From Ruegeria marisrubri (GTDB lineage Bacteria > Pseudomonadota > Alphaproteobacteria > Rhodobacterales > Rhodobacteraceae), in assembly GCF_001507595.1 (NCBI RefSeq), contig NZ_LQBQ01000005.1, positions 1 through 51,326 of the forward strand: a stretch of DNA of 51,326 nucleotides, read 5' to 3'. The notes beneath the pieces were generated by a model, which was not told the DNA's origin, ran no database searches, and saw only the letters and a program-made list of their open reading frames with translations. Shown here piece by piece: positions 37,314 through 46,221 of the stretch. How positions within the stretch are numbered: the stretch's first letter is position 1; every line of letters starts with the position of its first letter. The translations under genes and the position numbers were made by a program.

Positions 37314-38909
37314 ATGGCTCCGAAAGTACTCGTTTCCGACAAGCTCAGCGAAGCAGCGGTCCAGATCTTCCGCGACCGCGGCATCGACGTCGATTTCATG
37401 CCCGACGTGGGCAAGGACAAGGAAAAGCTCGCCGAGATCATCGGCGATTATGACGGGCTTGCCATCCGCTCGGCCACCAAGGTCACCGAGAAGATCCTGG
37501 AGAAGGCCGACAAGCTCAAGGTCATCGGCCGCGCCGGCATCGGCACCGACAACATCGACAAGGAAGCGGCCTCGAAAAAGGGCGTGATCGTGATGAACAC
37601 GCCGTTCGGCAACATGATCACCACCGCGGAACACGCCATCGCGATGATGTTCGCCGTGGCGCGCCAGATCCCCGAGGCCAGCGCCTCGACCCACGAAGGC
37701 AAGTGGGAAAAGTCCAAGTTCATGGGGATCGAGCTGACCAACAAGACGCTCGGCGTGATCGGGGCCGGCAATATCGGCGGCATCGTCTGCGAACGGGCGC
37801 AGGGCCTGAAGATGAAGGTCATCGCCTACGACCCCTATCTGAGCCAGGAAAAGGCCGACCAGATGGCCGTCGAGAAGGTGGAACTGGACGAGTTGCTGGC
37901 GCGTTCGGATTTCATCACCCTGCACGTGCCGCTGACCGACCAGACCCGCAACATCCTGAGCCGCGAGAACCTTGCCAAGACGAAGCCGGGCGTGCGGATC
38001 ATAAACTGCGCCCGCGGTGGCCTGGTTGACGAAGAGGCCCTGGCCGAACTGCTGAAATCGGGCCATGTCGCGGGTGCCGCGTTCGACGTGTTCAGCGAGG
38101 AGCCGGCCAAGGACAACCCGCTGTTCCACCTGCCCAACGTGGTCTGCACTCCGCATCTGGGCGCGGCAACCACCGAGGCGCAGGAAAACGTGGCGATTCA
38201 GGTGGCCGAGCAGATCTCGAACTACCTGCTGACCGGCGCGGTCGAGAACGCCCTGAACATGCCCAGCGTGACCGCCGAAGAGGCCAAGGTGATGGGGCCG
38301 TGGATCAAGCTGGCCGGCCATCTGGGCAGCTTCATCGGCCAGATGACCGACGAGCCGATCAAGGCGATCAACATTCTCTACGATGGCGTCGCCGCGGAAA
38401 TGAACCTGGCCGCGCTGAACTGCGCGCTGGTCGCCGGCATCATGAAAAAGGTGAACCCCGAGGTGAACATGGTTTCGGCTCCGGTCGTGGCCAAGGAACG
38501 CGGCATCCAGATCTCGACCACCAGCCAGGACAAGTCCGGCGCATTTGACGGCTATATCAAGGTGACCGTTGTGACCGGCAAACGCGAACGCTCGATCGCG
38601 GGCACGGTGTTTTCGGACGGCAAGCCGCGCTTCATCCAGATCAAGGGCATCAACATCGACGCCGAGGTCGGGGCGCACATGCTCTATACCACCAACGAGG
38701 ACGTGCCGGGCATCATCGGCACCCTGGGCACCACGATGGGCGACTATGGCGTGAACATCGCGAACTTCACCCTCGGCCGCACCCATGCGGGCGGTGAGGC
38801 GATCGCGCTGCTTTACGTTGACGAGCCGGTTCCGGCCGAGGCCCGCGCCAAACTGGCCGAAACCGGGCTGTTCACGCAGATCAAGCCGCTGGAGTTTGAC
38901 GTGGCCTGA
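37314..38909 (+). CDS. serA: D-3-phosphoglycerate dehydrogenase
   Basis: First enzyme of serine synthesis, 531 aa, long form. The substrate-binding and NAD domains span residues 1-315, with VIGAGNIGGIVCERAQGL for NAD binding and CTPHLGAAT containing the catalytic histidine. An allosteric substrate-binding (ASB) domain lies at about 320-450 and an ACT domain at about 455-531 (TTNEDVPGIIGTLGTTMGDY), consistent with serine feedback inhibition. AAAGGAAAAC precedes the ATG at 37314. It probably shares the serC transcript and its leader RNA. A strong terminator follows. Confidence 0.97.
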   Translation: MAPKVLVSDKLSEAAVQIFRDRGIDVDFMPDVGKDKEKLAEIIGDYDGLAIRSATKVTEKILEKADKLKVIGRAGIGTDNIDKEAASKKGVIVMNTPFGNMITTAEHAIAMMFAVARQIPEASASTHEGKWEKSKFMGIELTNKTLGVIGAGNIGGIVCERAQGLKMKVIAYDPYLSQEKADQMAVEKVELDELLARSDFITLHVPLTDQTRNILSRENLAKTKPGVRIINCARGGLVDEEALAELLKSGHVAGAAFDVFSEEPAKDNPLFHLPNVVCTPHLGAATTEAQENVAIQVAEQISNYLLTGAVENALNMPSVTAEEAKVMGPWIKLAGHLGSFIGQMTDEPIKAINILYDGVAAEMNLAALNCALVAGIMKKVNPEVNMVSAPVVAKERGIQISTTSQDKSGAFDGYIKVTVVTGKRERSIAGTVFSDGKPRFIQIKGINIDAEVGAHMLYTTNEDVPGIIGTLGTTMGDYGVNIANFTLGRTHAGGEAIALLYVDEPVPAEARAKLAETGLFTQIKPLEFDVA

Positions 38910-38928
38910 TCGCCTTTGAGACAACGCG

Positions 38929-38956
38929 AAACGCCGCCCCTTCCGGGCGGCGTTTT
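38929..38956 (+). terminator. Rho-independent terminator after serA
   Basis: AAACGCCGCCC (38929-38939) and GGGCGGCGTTT (38945-38955) form an 11-bp stem with a 5-nt loop followed by TCATTT. It lies 19 bases past the serA stop. The stem also carries A/T at its base, so it can work from the opposite strand for the small membrane protein gene that ends at 38982. Confidence 0.88.
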
Positions 38957-38981
38957 CATTTCCAAATGCACTTTTCGGCGC

Positions 38982-39383
38982 CTAGGCGACCCCTTGCCGG
39001 CGCGCGTTCGCCTGAGCGACGCGTGAGGCGCGCAGCACGATCAAACCGAACAAACCCATCGACAACAGTGCCAGAACCGAGCCGAACTTGGCCAGAAGCT
39101 CACCCTGTCCTTGGATCGCCATCGCAATCCCCGGCGCCAGCAAGGCGACCGAAGAAACGGACAAGGCGAAATGCGCACGCGGCAGCATTCCCTCGGCCGC
39201 GTCAGGCACCGCGTGGTAATAGAGCGCGAAAATCGAGCAACTGACCCAACCCAACAGATTCAAATGCCCATGCGCGGGCGAAAGAGTGTGGTCATGACTT
39301 GCTGACATCTGGATCCCCCAGACCATTCCGCACAACGCAGCGATGACGGCCATTGCCATGAACCAAAGTGCAACTCCCCTCAT
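38982..39383 (-). CDS. Small membrane protein with HGHLNLLG motif
   Basis: A 133-aa inner-membrane protein with four hydrophobic segments: VALWFMAMAVIAALCGMVWG, LLGWVSCSIFALYYHAV, FALSVSSVALLAPGIAMAIQ and SVLALLSMGLFGLIVLRA. Between the first two lies SPAHGHLNLLGWV, whose histidines could bind haem or metal, reminiscent of cytochrome oxidase-type membrane subunits. GGAGGAG lies just upstream of the chosen ATG at 39383, so I discard longer in-frame starts. It is divergent from the LysR gene and probably under its control. Function unknown. Confidence 0.8.
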   Translation of the reverse strand: MRGVALWFMAMAVIAALCGMVWGIQMSASHDHTLSPAHGHLNLLGWVSCSIFALYYHAVPDAAEGMLPRAHFALSVSSVALLAPGIAMAIQGQGELLAKFGSVLALLSMGLFGLIVLRASRVAQANARRQGVA

Positions 39384-39440
39384 GACTCCTCCATGTTTTC
39401 TGAATGCTGACAGGATTTTGCACGAGCCCGCGAAATATAG

Positions 39441-39468
39441 GAAATTGATAAATTTCATGATATTTATC
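39441..39468. promoter_or_regulatory. Overlapping inverted repeats, LysR operator candidate
   Basis: GATAAAT (39447-39453) and ATTTATC (39462-39468) are perfect 7-bp arms with an 8-base spacer. A second repeat, GAAATT (39441-39446) and AATTTC (39451-39456), overlaps it. They lie 58-85 bases upstream of the divergent membrane protein start and just upstream of the LysR start, the normal location for LysR autoregulation and target control. Confidence 0.65.
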
Positions 39469-39483
39469 CATGGCATGAATTTC

Positions 39484-40467
39484 ATGACCTTCGACCTGAA
39501 CTTGCTGCGCGTTCTGGATGCCCTTCTTGAAACCGGCTCGACAACCCTTGCCGGAAAGCGCATCGGCCTGTCTCAGCCCGCTGTTTCGGCCGCCCTGAGC
39601 CGGTTGCGCCACGCGCTTGACGACCCGATTTTCGTGCGCAAGGGGCGAATGCTTGTCCCTACCGACTACGCACAGGGCCTCAGGACGCCGTTGCGCGAGA
39701 TCCTTGAACAGACCGAAAGCCTGTTGTCCGGCCCCGGAGAGTTCGACCCCGCGCGCTCGGACGCCCGCTTCAAGATATCCGGCAGCGATTTCTACGCCGA
39801 GTTGCTGTTGCCCGCTCTGGCCGACCACCTGTCCCGTAACGCGCCCGGCATGCGGGTCCAGTTGGTGGACCTGGTGCCGGACAACTACGTTCATTCGCTG
39901 GATCAATTCGGCGTCGACATGGCGATTCTGCCCCGCACGGAGTTCCCGGACTGGGTCGAAAGCCGCTTTTTGCACCGCTCTCACTTCGTGAGTATCGCCC
40001 GGCGCGGCCATCCGCGCCTGCAGGGCGCCGGTGTGAAGCCCGGTGATGCGATCCCGTTGGATCTGTTCTGCAACCTGCAACACGTCCTTTTCTCGCCCGA
40101 GGGAAATCACAGGGGCATGGCGGATGCGGCCCTCGAAACCATCGGACGGAAACGCAACGTGACCATGACCATGCCGGTCTTTTCCGGCGTCTACAACGCG
40201 GTTGCGCAAAGCAACCTGATCGCGCTCGTGCCGCATCAACTTGCCGAACGGGTGGCACCGCGCGTCGGCCTGGATATCTTCCGACCGCCGATCAGGATCG
40301 AGCCTGCGGAACTCATGCTGATCTGGCACAAACGATCGACCAGAGCACCGGCTCATTCCTGGTTGCGTGACCAGATTGCAATGCTGATGGAGCCACTCGA
40401 CCGCGCACCTTTCCCCAGCCCAATTGATGCGACAGAACAGGGGCACGATTCCGGAGGAACCACATGA
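39484..40467 (+). CDS. LysR family regulator
   Basis: A 327-aa LysR-type regulator. The winged helix begins MTFDLNLLRVLDALLETGST and includes KRIGLSQPAVSAALSRLRHA. The C-terminal effector domain begins about residue 90 (ARFKISGSDFYAELLLPAL), as in the NodD-like group of LysR proteins. An ATG nine bases earlier is an alternative start. Its last codons overlap the next gene by ATGA at 40464-40467, an unusual coupling of a regulator with a phosphatase. Its likely target is the divergent membrane-protein gene, and its effector is unknown. Confidence 0.88.
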   Translation: MTFDLNLLRVLDALLETGSTTLAGKRIGLSQPAVSAALSRLRHALDDPIFVRKGRMLVPTDYAQGLRTPLREILEQTESLLSGPGEFDPARSDARFKISGSDFYAELLLPALADHLSRNAPGMRVQLVDLVPDNYVHSLDQFGVDMAILPRTEFPDWVESRFLHRSHFVSIARRGHPRLQGAGVKPGDAIPLDLFCNLQHVLFSPEGNHRGMADAALETIGRKRNVTMTMPVFSGVYNAVAQSNLIALVPHQLAERVAPRVGLDIFRPPIRIEPAELMLIWHKRSTRAPAHSWLRDQIAMLMEPLDRAPFPSPIDATEQGHDSGGTT

Positions 40468-41192
40468 CGCGCCCCATTTACGCCATCGGCGATATCCACG
40501 GCCAGCGCGAGATGCTCGAGGCCGCCCTCGCCCGGGTCGAGGCGGATGGCGGGGCTGACGCGCGGGTGGTGTTCCTGGGCGATTACACCGACCGGGGGCC
40601 GGACAGCCGCGGCGTGCTGGACATTCTGGTCGCGGGAAAGCGTGCCGGGCGCGACTGGATCACGCTCAAGGGCAACCACGACCGCATGTTCGCCCTGTTC
40701 CTGCGCGACTATCCGGCCAACGACCACCGCCTGCTGGTCGGCTATCACTGGCTGCATCACGGGCTGGGCGGTATTGAAACCCTTGCCTCCTACGGCGTTT
40801 CGGTGGCCGAGGGCGACCGGATCTACCAGGTCCACGAAAAGGCCCGCGCGGCAGTACCCGAGGAGCATCGGGACTTCATGGAATCGCTGCCGACATTCCA
40901 TCAAGAGGGTGATCTGCTGTTCGTTCATGCGGGAATCCGCCCCGGCATTCCCCTGGACCAGCAGACCGAGGATGACCTGATCTGGATCCGGCAGGAGTTT
41001 CTCGACGACCCGCGCCCGCACCCTTGGTTGGTGGTGCATGGCCACACGCCTGCGCCCCGGCCCGAGCACCGGGGCAACCGTGTCAACCTCGATGCAGGCG
41101 CAGGATACGGGAGGCCGCTGGCCGCAGCGGTGTTCGAGGGCCGCGACTGCTGGCTGCTGACGGACGAGGGTCGCGTTCCGCTGAAACCCTAG
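40464..41192 (+). CDS. Metallophosphoesterase, PP1-like serine/threonine phosphatase family
   Basis: A 242-aa calcineurin-like phosphatase of the bacterial PrpA/ApaH-type group. Metal-binding motifs stand in order: AIGDIHGQ (residues 7-14), FLGDYTDRGPDS, LKGNHDRM, and VVHGHTPAP. Substrates could be phosphoproteins or dinucleoside polyphosphates; the sequence does not decide. It overlaps the LysR stop codon by 4 bases, so translation is coupled and expression is probably tied to the regulator. It converges with matB three bases downstream. Confidence 0.88.
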   Translation: MTRPIYAIGDIHGQREMLEAALARVEADGGADARVVFLGDYTDRGPDSRGVLDILVAGKRAGRDWITLKGNHDRMFALFLRDYPANDHRLLVGYHWLHHGLGGIETLASYGVSVAEGDRIYQVHEKARAAVPEEHRDFMESLPTFHQEGDLLFVHAGIRPGIPLDQQTEDDLIWIRQEFLDDPRPHPWLVVHGHTPAPRPEHRGNRVNLDAGAGYGRPLAAAVFEGRDCWLLTDEGRVPLKP

Positions 41193-41195
41193 GCG

Positions 41196-42716
41196 TCACG
41201 CCTTCTGGAACAGGTCCTTGTAGGCCTCGCGCAGGACGTTCTTCTGCACCTTGCCCATCGTGTTGCGTGGCAACTCGTCCAGCAGGATCAGCTTGCGGGG
41301 ATGCTTGAAGCGGGCAAGGCTGCCGCCGACGGCCTCCATGATCGCATCCAGATCCGGGGTCTCACCGGCTTCGGGGACGATGATGCCCAGCACGGTTTCG
41401 CCGAAATCGGGATGCGGCACGCCGATCACCGCGCTTTCCAGCACGCCGGGCTGTTCATCCAGGACCAGTTCGATCTCCTTGGGATAGATGTTGTAACCGC
41501 CCGAGATGATCAGATCCTTGTTGCGTCCGACGATGGTGACATAGCCGTCCTCGTCGATCATGCCGAGATCGCCGGTGATGAAGAACCCGTTTTCGCGCAG
41601 TTCGGCCGCCGTCTTTTCAGGCATCTGCCAATAGCCCTTGAACACGTTCGGCCCGCGCACCTCGATCAGGCCGATTTCGCCCTGCGGCAGCTCCTCTCCG
41701 GTTTCCGGATCGGTGATCTTGAGTTCGACCCCCGGCAGCGGAAAGCCCACCGTGCCCGCCCGGCGCTCGCCGTCATAGGGGTTCGAAGTGTTCATGTTGG
41801 TTTCCGTCATGCCGTAGCGCTCGAGGATACGGTGGCCGGTGCGTTCTTCGAACCGCGCGTGGGTTTCGGCCAGCAGAGGCGCCGAGCCGGAAATGAACAG
41901 GCGCATGTGCGAGGCCAGGTCGCGGGTGAACCGCTCATCGTCCAGCAGGCGGGTGTAAAAGGTTGGAACCCCCATCATCGTCGTCGCCCCGGGCATGAGG
42001 CGCAGTATGTCGTCCAGGTCGAACTTCGGCAGAAAGATCATGCTGCCGCCGGTCGCCAGCACCACGTTCGTCGCCACGAACAGGCCGTGGGTGTGAAAGA
42101 TCGGCAGGGCGTGGAGCAGAACGTCATTCTCGGTAAAGCGCCATTCCCGCGCCAGCATCTCGGCATTCGACAGCAGGTTCTTCTGCGTCAGCATCGCGCC
42201 TTTCGACCGGCCCGTGGTGCCGGAGGTGTAGAGGAAAGCCGCGAGATCCTCTTCGTCACGGGCAACCGGCGCAAAGGCCGGCAACATGCCCAGCGCACGG
42301 CGCATCAGGCTGCCCGATCCGTCGGCGTTCAGCGTCAGCAGCTGCGCCTCGGCGTTTTGCGCGATCGGGGCAAGCGCCGCTTCGCTGGCCCCGTCGCAGA
42401 CGACCAGAGAGGCACCGCTGTTTTCGATGAAATAGGTCAGCTCATCGACCGTGTAGGCCGTGTTGAGCGGCAGAAAGATCAGCCCCGCCTGGACACAGGC
42501 CGCATAGAGCGCCAGCGCCTCGGGCGATTTCTGAACCTGCACCGCAACCCTGTCACCGGGCTCCAGCCCAAGCCCAGTCAGCGCATTGGCGATCCGGGCG
42601 GCGGTATCAAGAAACTCGGCATGGCTGATCACGGTGCCATCCGGCAGATGCAGGAACGGCGTGTCCTTGCCGGCATGGATGCCAAATAGACGGTCGTAAA
42701 GCGGGTTTGTCATCAT
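41196..42716 (-). CDS. matB: Malonyl-CoA synthetase (acyl-CoA synthetase family)
   Basis: AMP-forming acyl-CoA ligase, 506 aa, most like MatB, which makes malonyl-CoA from malonate, ATP and CoA. The nucleotide-binding loop is YTSGTTGRSKGAML, and the A5 motif is ERYGMTETNMNTSNPYDGER, whose extended form is typical of malonate ligases. The A7/A8 region is GDLGMIDEDGYVTIVGR, and the A10 lysine is in LPRNTMGKVQKNVL. AAGGATCGC precedes the ATG. A malonate decarboxylase or transporter gene is not adjacent, so MatB is a best match rather than proven; methylmalonate is a possible second substrate. Confidence 0.88.
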   Translation of the reverse strand: MMTNPLYDRLFGIHAGKDTPFLHLPDGTVISHAEFLDTAARIANALTGLGLEPGDRVAVQVQKSPEALALYAACVQAGLIFLPLNTAYTVDELTYFIENSGASLVVCDGASEAALAPIAQNAEAQLLTLNADGSGSLMRRALGMLPAFAPVARDEEDLAAFLYTSGTTGRSKGAMLTQKNLLSNAEMLAREWRFTENDVLLHALPIFHTHGLFVATNVVLATGGSMIFLPKFDLDDILRLMPGATTMMGVPTFYTRLLDDERFTRDLASHMRLFISGSAPLLAETHARFEERTGHRILERYGMTETNMNTSNPYDGERRAGTVGFPLPGVELKITDPETGEELPQGEIGLIEVRGPNVFKGYWQMPEKTAAELRENGFFITGDLGMIDEDGYVTIVGRNKDLIISGGYNIYPKEIELVLDEQPGVLESAVIGVPHPDFGETVLGIIVPEAGETPDLDAIMEAVGGSLARFKHPRKLILLDELPRNTMGKVQKNVLREAYKDLFQKA

Positions 42717-42822
42717 GCGATCCTTCAGGGAAAGGGCCGGAACAACCGGATGTTGCTGCCCCTGAAACTGTCTCGGATTGCCGCGATGGTAAAGAGCGCG
42801 CGACGGCGCACCCCCAAAAGCC

Positions 42823-43527
42823 TCAGATCTGCGTCGTCATCCGGTAACCTGCGGCAAAATAAAGTTTTGCGATGGTGACCGGGCGCTCTTGCAGCCATGT
42901 GATCCGCTCGGCGGTGAAAATCGGTTCACCCTCGGGCACGTCAAGAAACCCGGCCAACGTCGCATCGGCGCGACTGGCGAGGAAAGTCAGCTCGACATTG
43001 GTGAAAGGAACCGTCTGAACCAGCCAGTCATTGGGGCCGATGGCCGAGAAATCCGCCTGCGTCACCTCGGGCACGCTGTCGACCACGATCCAGCGGTCCT
43101 CGTACTGAAAGGGCGTGTTGTTCGAATAGTGCATGCAGCGGACATGCATCATCTGTTGGCCGGGCAGCAGTTGCAGCCGCGCGCTCAGCCATTCCGGCGC
43201 GGGCTGCAATTCGGCCGAGACCAACGCATAGCGATACCGCCCGCCCGCGGCTTCGACCTCGTCCCGGACCAGCGGTATGGTGAAACGTGCCTGTCTCTGT
43301 GGCGAGCTCAGCACGCGGGTTCCGGCCTTGCGCCGCCGTTCCAGGAACCCCTCTTCGGCCAGTTCGCGCAACGCGCGATTGACCGTCGTGCGGGTGCAGG
43401 AGAACTCTGCTGCCAGTTCCTGCTCGTTCGGCAACAGGGAGTCGGGCTGCCATGTGCCCGAGCGTATCCGTTCGAGCACGATGCGCTTGATGTCGCGGTA
43501 GCTGGTGGTTTCACTGGGTTGGGTCAT
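42823..43527 (-). CDS. hutC: Histidine utilisation repressor HutC
   Basis: GntR-family repressor of the HutC subfamily, 234 aa. The N-terminal winged helix contains RDIKRIVLERIRSGTWQPDS and FSCTRTTVNRALRELAEEGF. Residues 85-225 form the UTRA effector domain (VRCMHYSNNTPFQYEDRWIV), which in HutC binds urocanate. It is transcribed after hutF, with a 43-base gap, on the minus strand. Candidate operators lie in the hutF/hutI divergent region. The position in a full hut locus makes the identity secure. Confidence 0.94.
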   Translation of the reverse strand: MTQPSETTSYRDIKRIVLERIRSGTWQPDSLLPNEQELAAEFSCTRTTVNRALRELAEEGFLERRRKAGTRVLSSPQRQARFTIPLVRDEVEAAGGRYRYALVSAELQPAPEWLSARLQLLPGQQMMHVRCMHYSNNTPFQYEDRWIVVDSVPEVTQADFSAIGPNDWLVQTVPFTNVELTFLASRADATLAGFLDVPEGEPIFTAERITWLQERPVTIAKLYFAAGYRMTTQI

Positions 43528-43570
43528 GAAGATATCAGGCTCTAATTTGGGCTTTTTGGTGCATTGGCGA

Positions 43571-44932
43571 TCAGCAGCGGTCCAGCAGATCGGTCACTGC
43601 CCTTCGATAGTCCGCGATGATGCGATCCCGCGCCACGTGCCGGCCCTGGCGCACCATGTGGCGGCCCGCCGACCACAGGTCGGTGACGACCGAATCCGGC
43701 GCGGCGAAACACAGCCCGTCCAGCAATTGTTCATCGCTGAGCGCACAGAGCGCCGGGTGGCTGCGGTCGATGGCCACGAGATCGGCCAGTTTGCCGACCG
43801 CGATCTGCCCCGCGTCGCGGCCCAGGGCCTGCGCCCCACCGCGCGCGGCCCCGGTGTAAAGCGTATGCCCGACAGATCCCTCGCCCGGCACCAGAACGGT
43901 CCGCGCCATGTCGCGCAGGCGCTGCGAATATTCCAGCGTGCGCAGCTCTTCGGTCAGCGAAATCCTCACATTAGAGTCTGATCCCACGCCGAACACCCCG
44001 CCGTTTTCGACATAGACCGCGCCGTTGAAGATCCCGTCGCCCAGATTGGCCTCGGTAATCGGACACAAGCCGGCCACCGCACCCGACCGCGCCAAGCGAG
44101 TTGTTTCGTCGTCGGCCATATGAGTCGCGTGAATCAGGCACCAACGGCCATCCAAGTCCACATTGTCCAGCAACCATTCGACCGGGCGCTTGCCCAGCCT
44201 GACCTCGACGTCGGCAACCTCTTTCACCTGCTCCGAGATATGGATGTGAATCGGCCCCTCGGACACTTGCGCCAGCACTTCCGCCAGATCTGCAGGAGAC
44301 GTTCCCCGCAGAGAGTGTGGGGCAATTCCGACAAGAGTATCCTCGGTCGCTGTGGACAAGGCCGCGCGGCACTCCCCATGCAGCTTGAGGAACCGGTCTA
44401 CGCCATTTCCGAAGCGCAGCTGCCCGCCGGCAAGCGGCTCCTGGTTGACGCCGCCGTAGGTGTAGAGAACCGGCAGGTGGGTCAGGCCGATCCCGGTCTG
44501 CCCGGCTGCCGCAAAGATGCGCTGGCTCAACTCGGACAGCCGGTCATAGGGAGCACCGCCCGGCTGGTGGTGGATATAGTGGAACTCTCCCACCGAGGCG
44601 TAACCTGCCTCCTGCATCTCCATGTAGACCAGCGCGGCGATGGCCTCGACATGCTCGGGCGTGAGCCGTTCCAGGAACCGATACATCAGGTTGCGCCAGG
44701 TCCAGAAGCTTTGCTTTCCGGCCGCGCGCGTTTCCGTCATCCCCGCCATTGCGCGCTGAAAGGCATGGCTGTGCAGGTTGCCCAGCGCCGGCAGCAACGT
44801 GTCCACGCACAGGTCATCGGCCGTCGGCGATACCTCTTGTTCCAGTCCGACGATGCGTCCTTCCGAAACGCTCACCCTCAGATTCTGAACCCAAACAGAG
44901 CCTAACAAGGCAGTTTTGGCGTGGATTTTCAT
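43571..44932 (-). CDS. hutF: Formimidoylglutamate deiminase
   Basis: Amidohydrolase-superfamily zinc enzyme, 453 aa. It converts N-formimino-L-glutamate to N-formylglutamate and ammonia. The HxH metal motif is in [16 protein letters not shown] near residue 56. [30 protein letters not shown] (metal-binding His) and [20 protein letters not shown] (catalytic Asp) follow. Together with HutG it forms the two-step route to glutamate and formate, in place of one-step formiminoglutamase. Its start codon is 80 bases from the divergent hutI start, so they share a regulatory region. A weak AGAAGAAG precedes the ATG. Confidence 0.95.
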   Translation of the reverse strand: MKIHAKTALLGSVWVQNLRVSVSEGRIVGLEQEVSPTADDLCVDTLLPALGNLHSHAFQRAMAGMTETRAAGKQSFWTWRNLMYRFLERLTPEHVEAIAALVYMEMQEAGYASVGEFHYIHHQPGGAPYDRLSELSQRIFAAAGQTGIGLTHLPVLYTYGGVNQEPLAGGQLRFGNGVDRFLKLHGECRAALSTATEDTLVGIAPHSLRGTSPADLAEVLAQVSEGPIHIHISEQVKEVADVEVRLGKRPVEWLLDNVDLDGRWCLIHATHMADDETTRLARSGAVAGLCPITEANLGDGIFNGAVYVENGGVFGVGSDSNVRISLTEELRTLEYSQRLRDMARTVLVPGEGSVGHTLYTGAARGGAQALGRDAGQIAVGKLADLVAIDRSHPALCALSDEQLLDGLCFAAPDSVVTDLWSAGRHMVRQGRHVARDRIIADYRRAVTDLLDRC

Positions 44933-44945
44933 GGCTTCTTCTTTT

Positions 44946-44975
44946 GTGTAGACTTTTAATTATTAGCCGTATACG
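44946..44975. promoter_or_regulatory. Candidate HutC operators in the hutF-hutI divergent region
   Basis: In the 80-base gap, GTGTAGAC (44946-44953) fits the GTNTANAC pattern of GntR-family sites on both strands. CGTATACG (44968-44975) is an 8-bp perfect palindrome. Both sit where HutC could repress hutFC and hutIHGU together. Confidence 0.55.
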
Positions 44976-45012
44976 AAAAATCCATTCGAAAGGGGAGCCC
45001 AAAAGAATCGCC

Positions 45013-46221
45013 ATGACAAAAAAATTCGTTCTCGCGGCTGCGCGGGTCGCGACGATGGACGGCAGTTCGGAGCCTTACGGGATGATCGCCAAGGGTGCTG
45101 CGGCCATCGAGAACGGTCAGATCACCTGGGTCGGGGCACAAGACGCCCTTCCCGACCGGTTCCGGGACTGGCCCCGCGAGGATCTGGGTGGGCGCCTGAT
45201 CACGCCCGGCCTGATCGACGCGCATACCCATGTCGTCTTTGGCGGGAACCGCGCAGTGGAGTTCGAGATGCGCCTGAACGGCGCCTCCTACGAAGAAATC
45301 GCCCGCGCGGGCGGCGGCATCCTCTCGACCGTCAACGCGACCCGCACAGCGGGCGAGGAGGAACTGCTGGCGGATGCCCTGCCGCGGGTAGATGCCCTGC
45401 TGGCCGAAGGTGTCAGCTGTATCGAGGTCAAGTCGGGCTATGGGCTGGACCGGGATACCGAGTTGCGGATGCTTCGTGCCGCGCGCCGGATCGAAACGGA
45501 ACGCCCTGTGCGCGTCAAAACCACTTTCCTGGGCGCCCATGCGGTGCCACCCGAGTTCAAGGGCAAGGCCGACGCCTATATCGACGAGGTCTGCATCCCG
45601 ACGCTGCGGGTCGCGCATGAGCAGGGACTCGTCGATGCGGTGGACGGCTTCTGCGAGGGCATCGCCTTCGACCCGGCCCAGATCGCCCGCGTCTTCGACG
45701 CGGCGCAGGAATTGGGCCTGCCGGTCAAGCTGCACGCAGAGCAACTGTCGAATCTGGGCGGCACGAAACTTGCCGCGTCCTATGGTGCCCTGTCCGCCGA
45801 TCACATCGAATACCTGGACGAGGACGGCGTGCGCGCCATGTCCGAGGCAGGCTCGGTCGCAGTCCTGCTGCCGGGCGCGTTCTATACCCTGCATGAAACG
45901 CAGATTCCCCCGGTCGACCTGCTGCGGAGCCACAACGTGCCGATGGCGCTGGCCACCGACTGCAACCCCGGCTCATCGCCGCTCACGTCGCTGCTGCTGA
46001 CGATGAACATGGCCTGCACCCTGTTCCGCCTGACGCCGCTCGAGGCTCTGGCCGGTGTCACTTGCAATGCCGCCCGCGCACTGGGCCTTGACGACACGGG
46101 CACCATCGCCGCCGGCAAACGCGCGGATCTGGCGATCTGGAATGTCGAACACCCGGCCGAGCTGTCCTATCGCATCGGCTTCAATCCCCTTTGCAAACGC
46201 ATCTTTGGAGGCACCGAATGA
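45013..46221 (+). CDS. hutI: Imidazolonepropionase
   Basis: Amidohydrolase, 402 aa, hydrolysing 4-imidazolone-5-propanoate to formiminoglutamate. Metal-binding [12 protein letters not shown] is near residue 70, [15 protein letters not shown] is the substrate loop, [16 protein letters not shown] and [15 protein letters not shown] hold further metal ligands, and [15 protein letters not shown] carries the catalytic Asp. The start at 45013 gives [15 protein letters not shown] and follows GGGGAGCCC. The stop overlaps the hutH start by ATGA. Confidence 0.95.
   Translation: MTKKFVLAAARVATMDGSSEPYGMIAKGAAAIENGQITWVGAQDALPDRFRDWPREDLGGRLITPGLIDAHTHVVFGGNRAVEFEMRLNGASYEEIARAGGGILSTVNATRTAGEEELLADALPRVDALLAEGVSCIEVKSGYGLDRDTELRMLRAARRIETERPVRVKTTFLGAHAVPPEFKGKADAYIDEVCIPTLRVAHEQGLVDAVDGFCEGIAFDPAQIARVFDAAQELGLPVKLHAEQLSNLGGTKLAASYGALSADHIEYLDEDGVRAMSEAGSVAVLLPGAFYTLHETQIPPVDLLRSHNVPMALATDCNPGSSPLTSLLLTMNMACTLFRLTPLEALAGVTCNAARALGLDDTGTIAAGKRADLAIWNVEHPAELSYRIGFNPLCKRIFGGTE

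Noticed and set aside
37263..38924. A 553-codon open frame antisense to serA
   Set aside because: Shadow frame with no start signal and composition unlike a protein.
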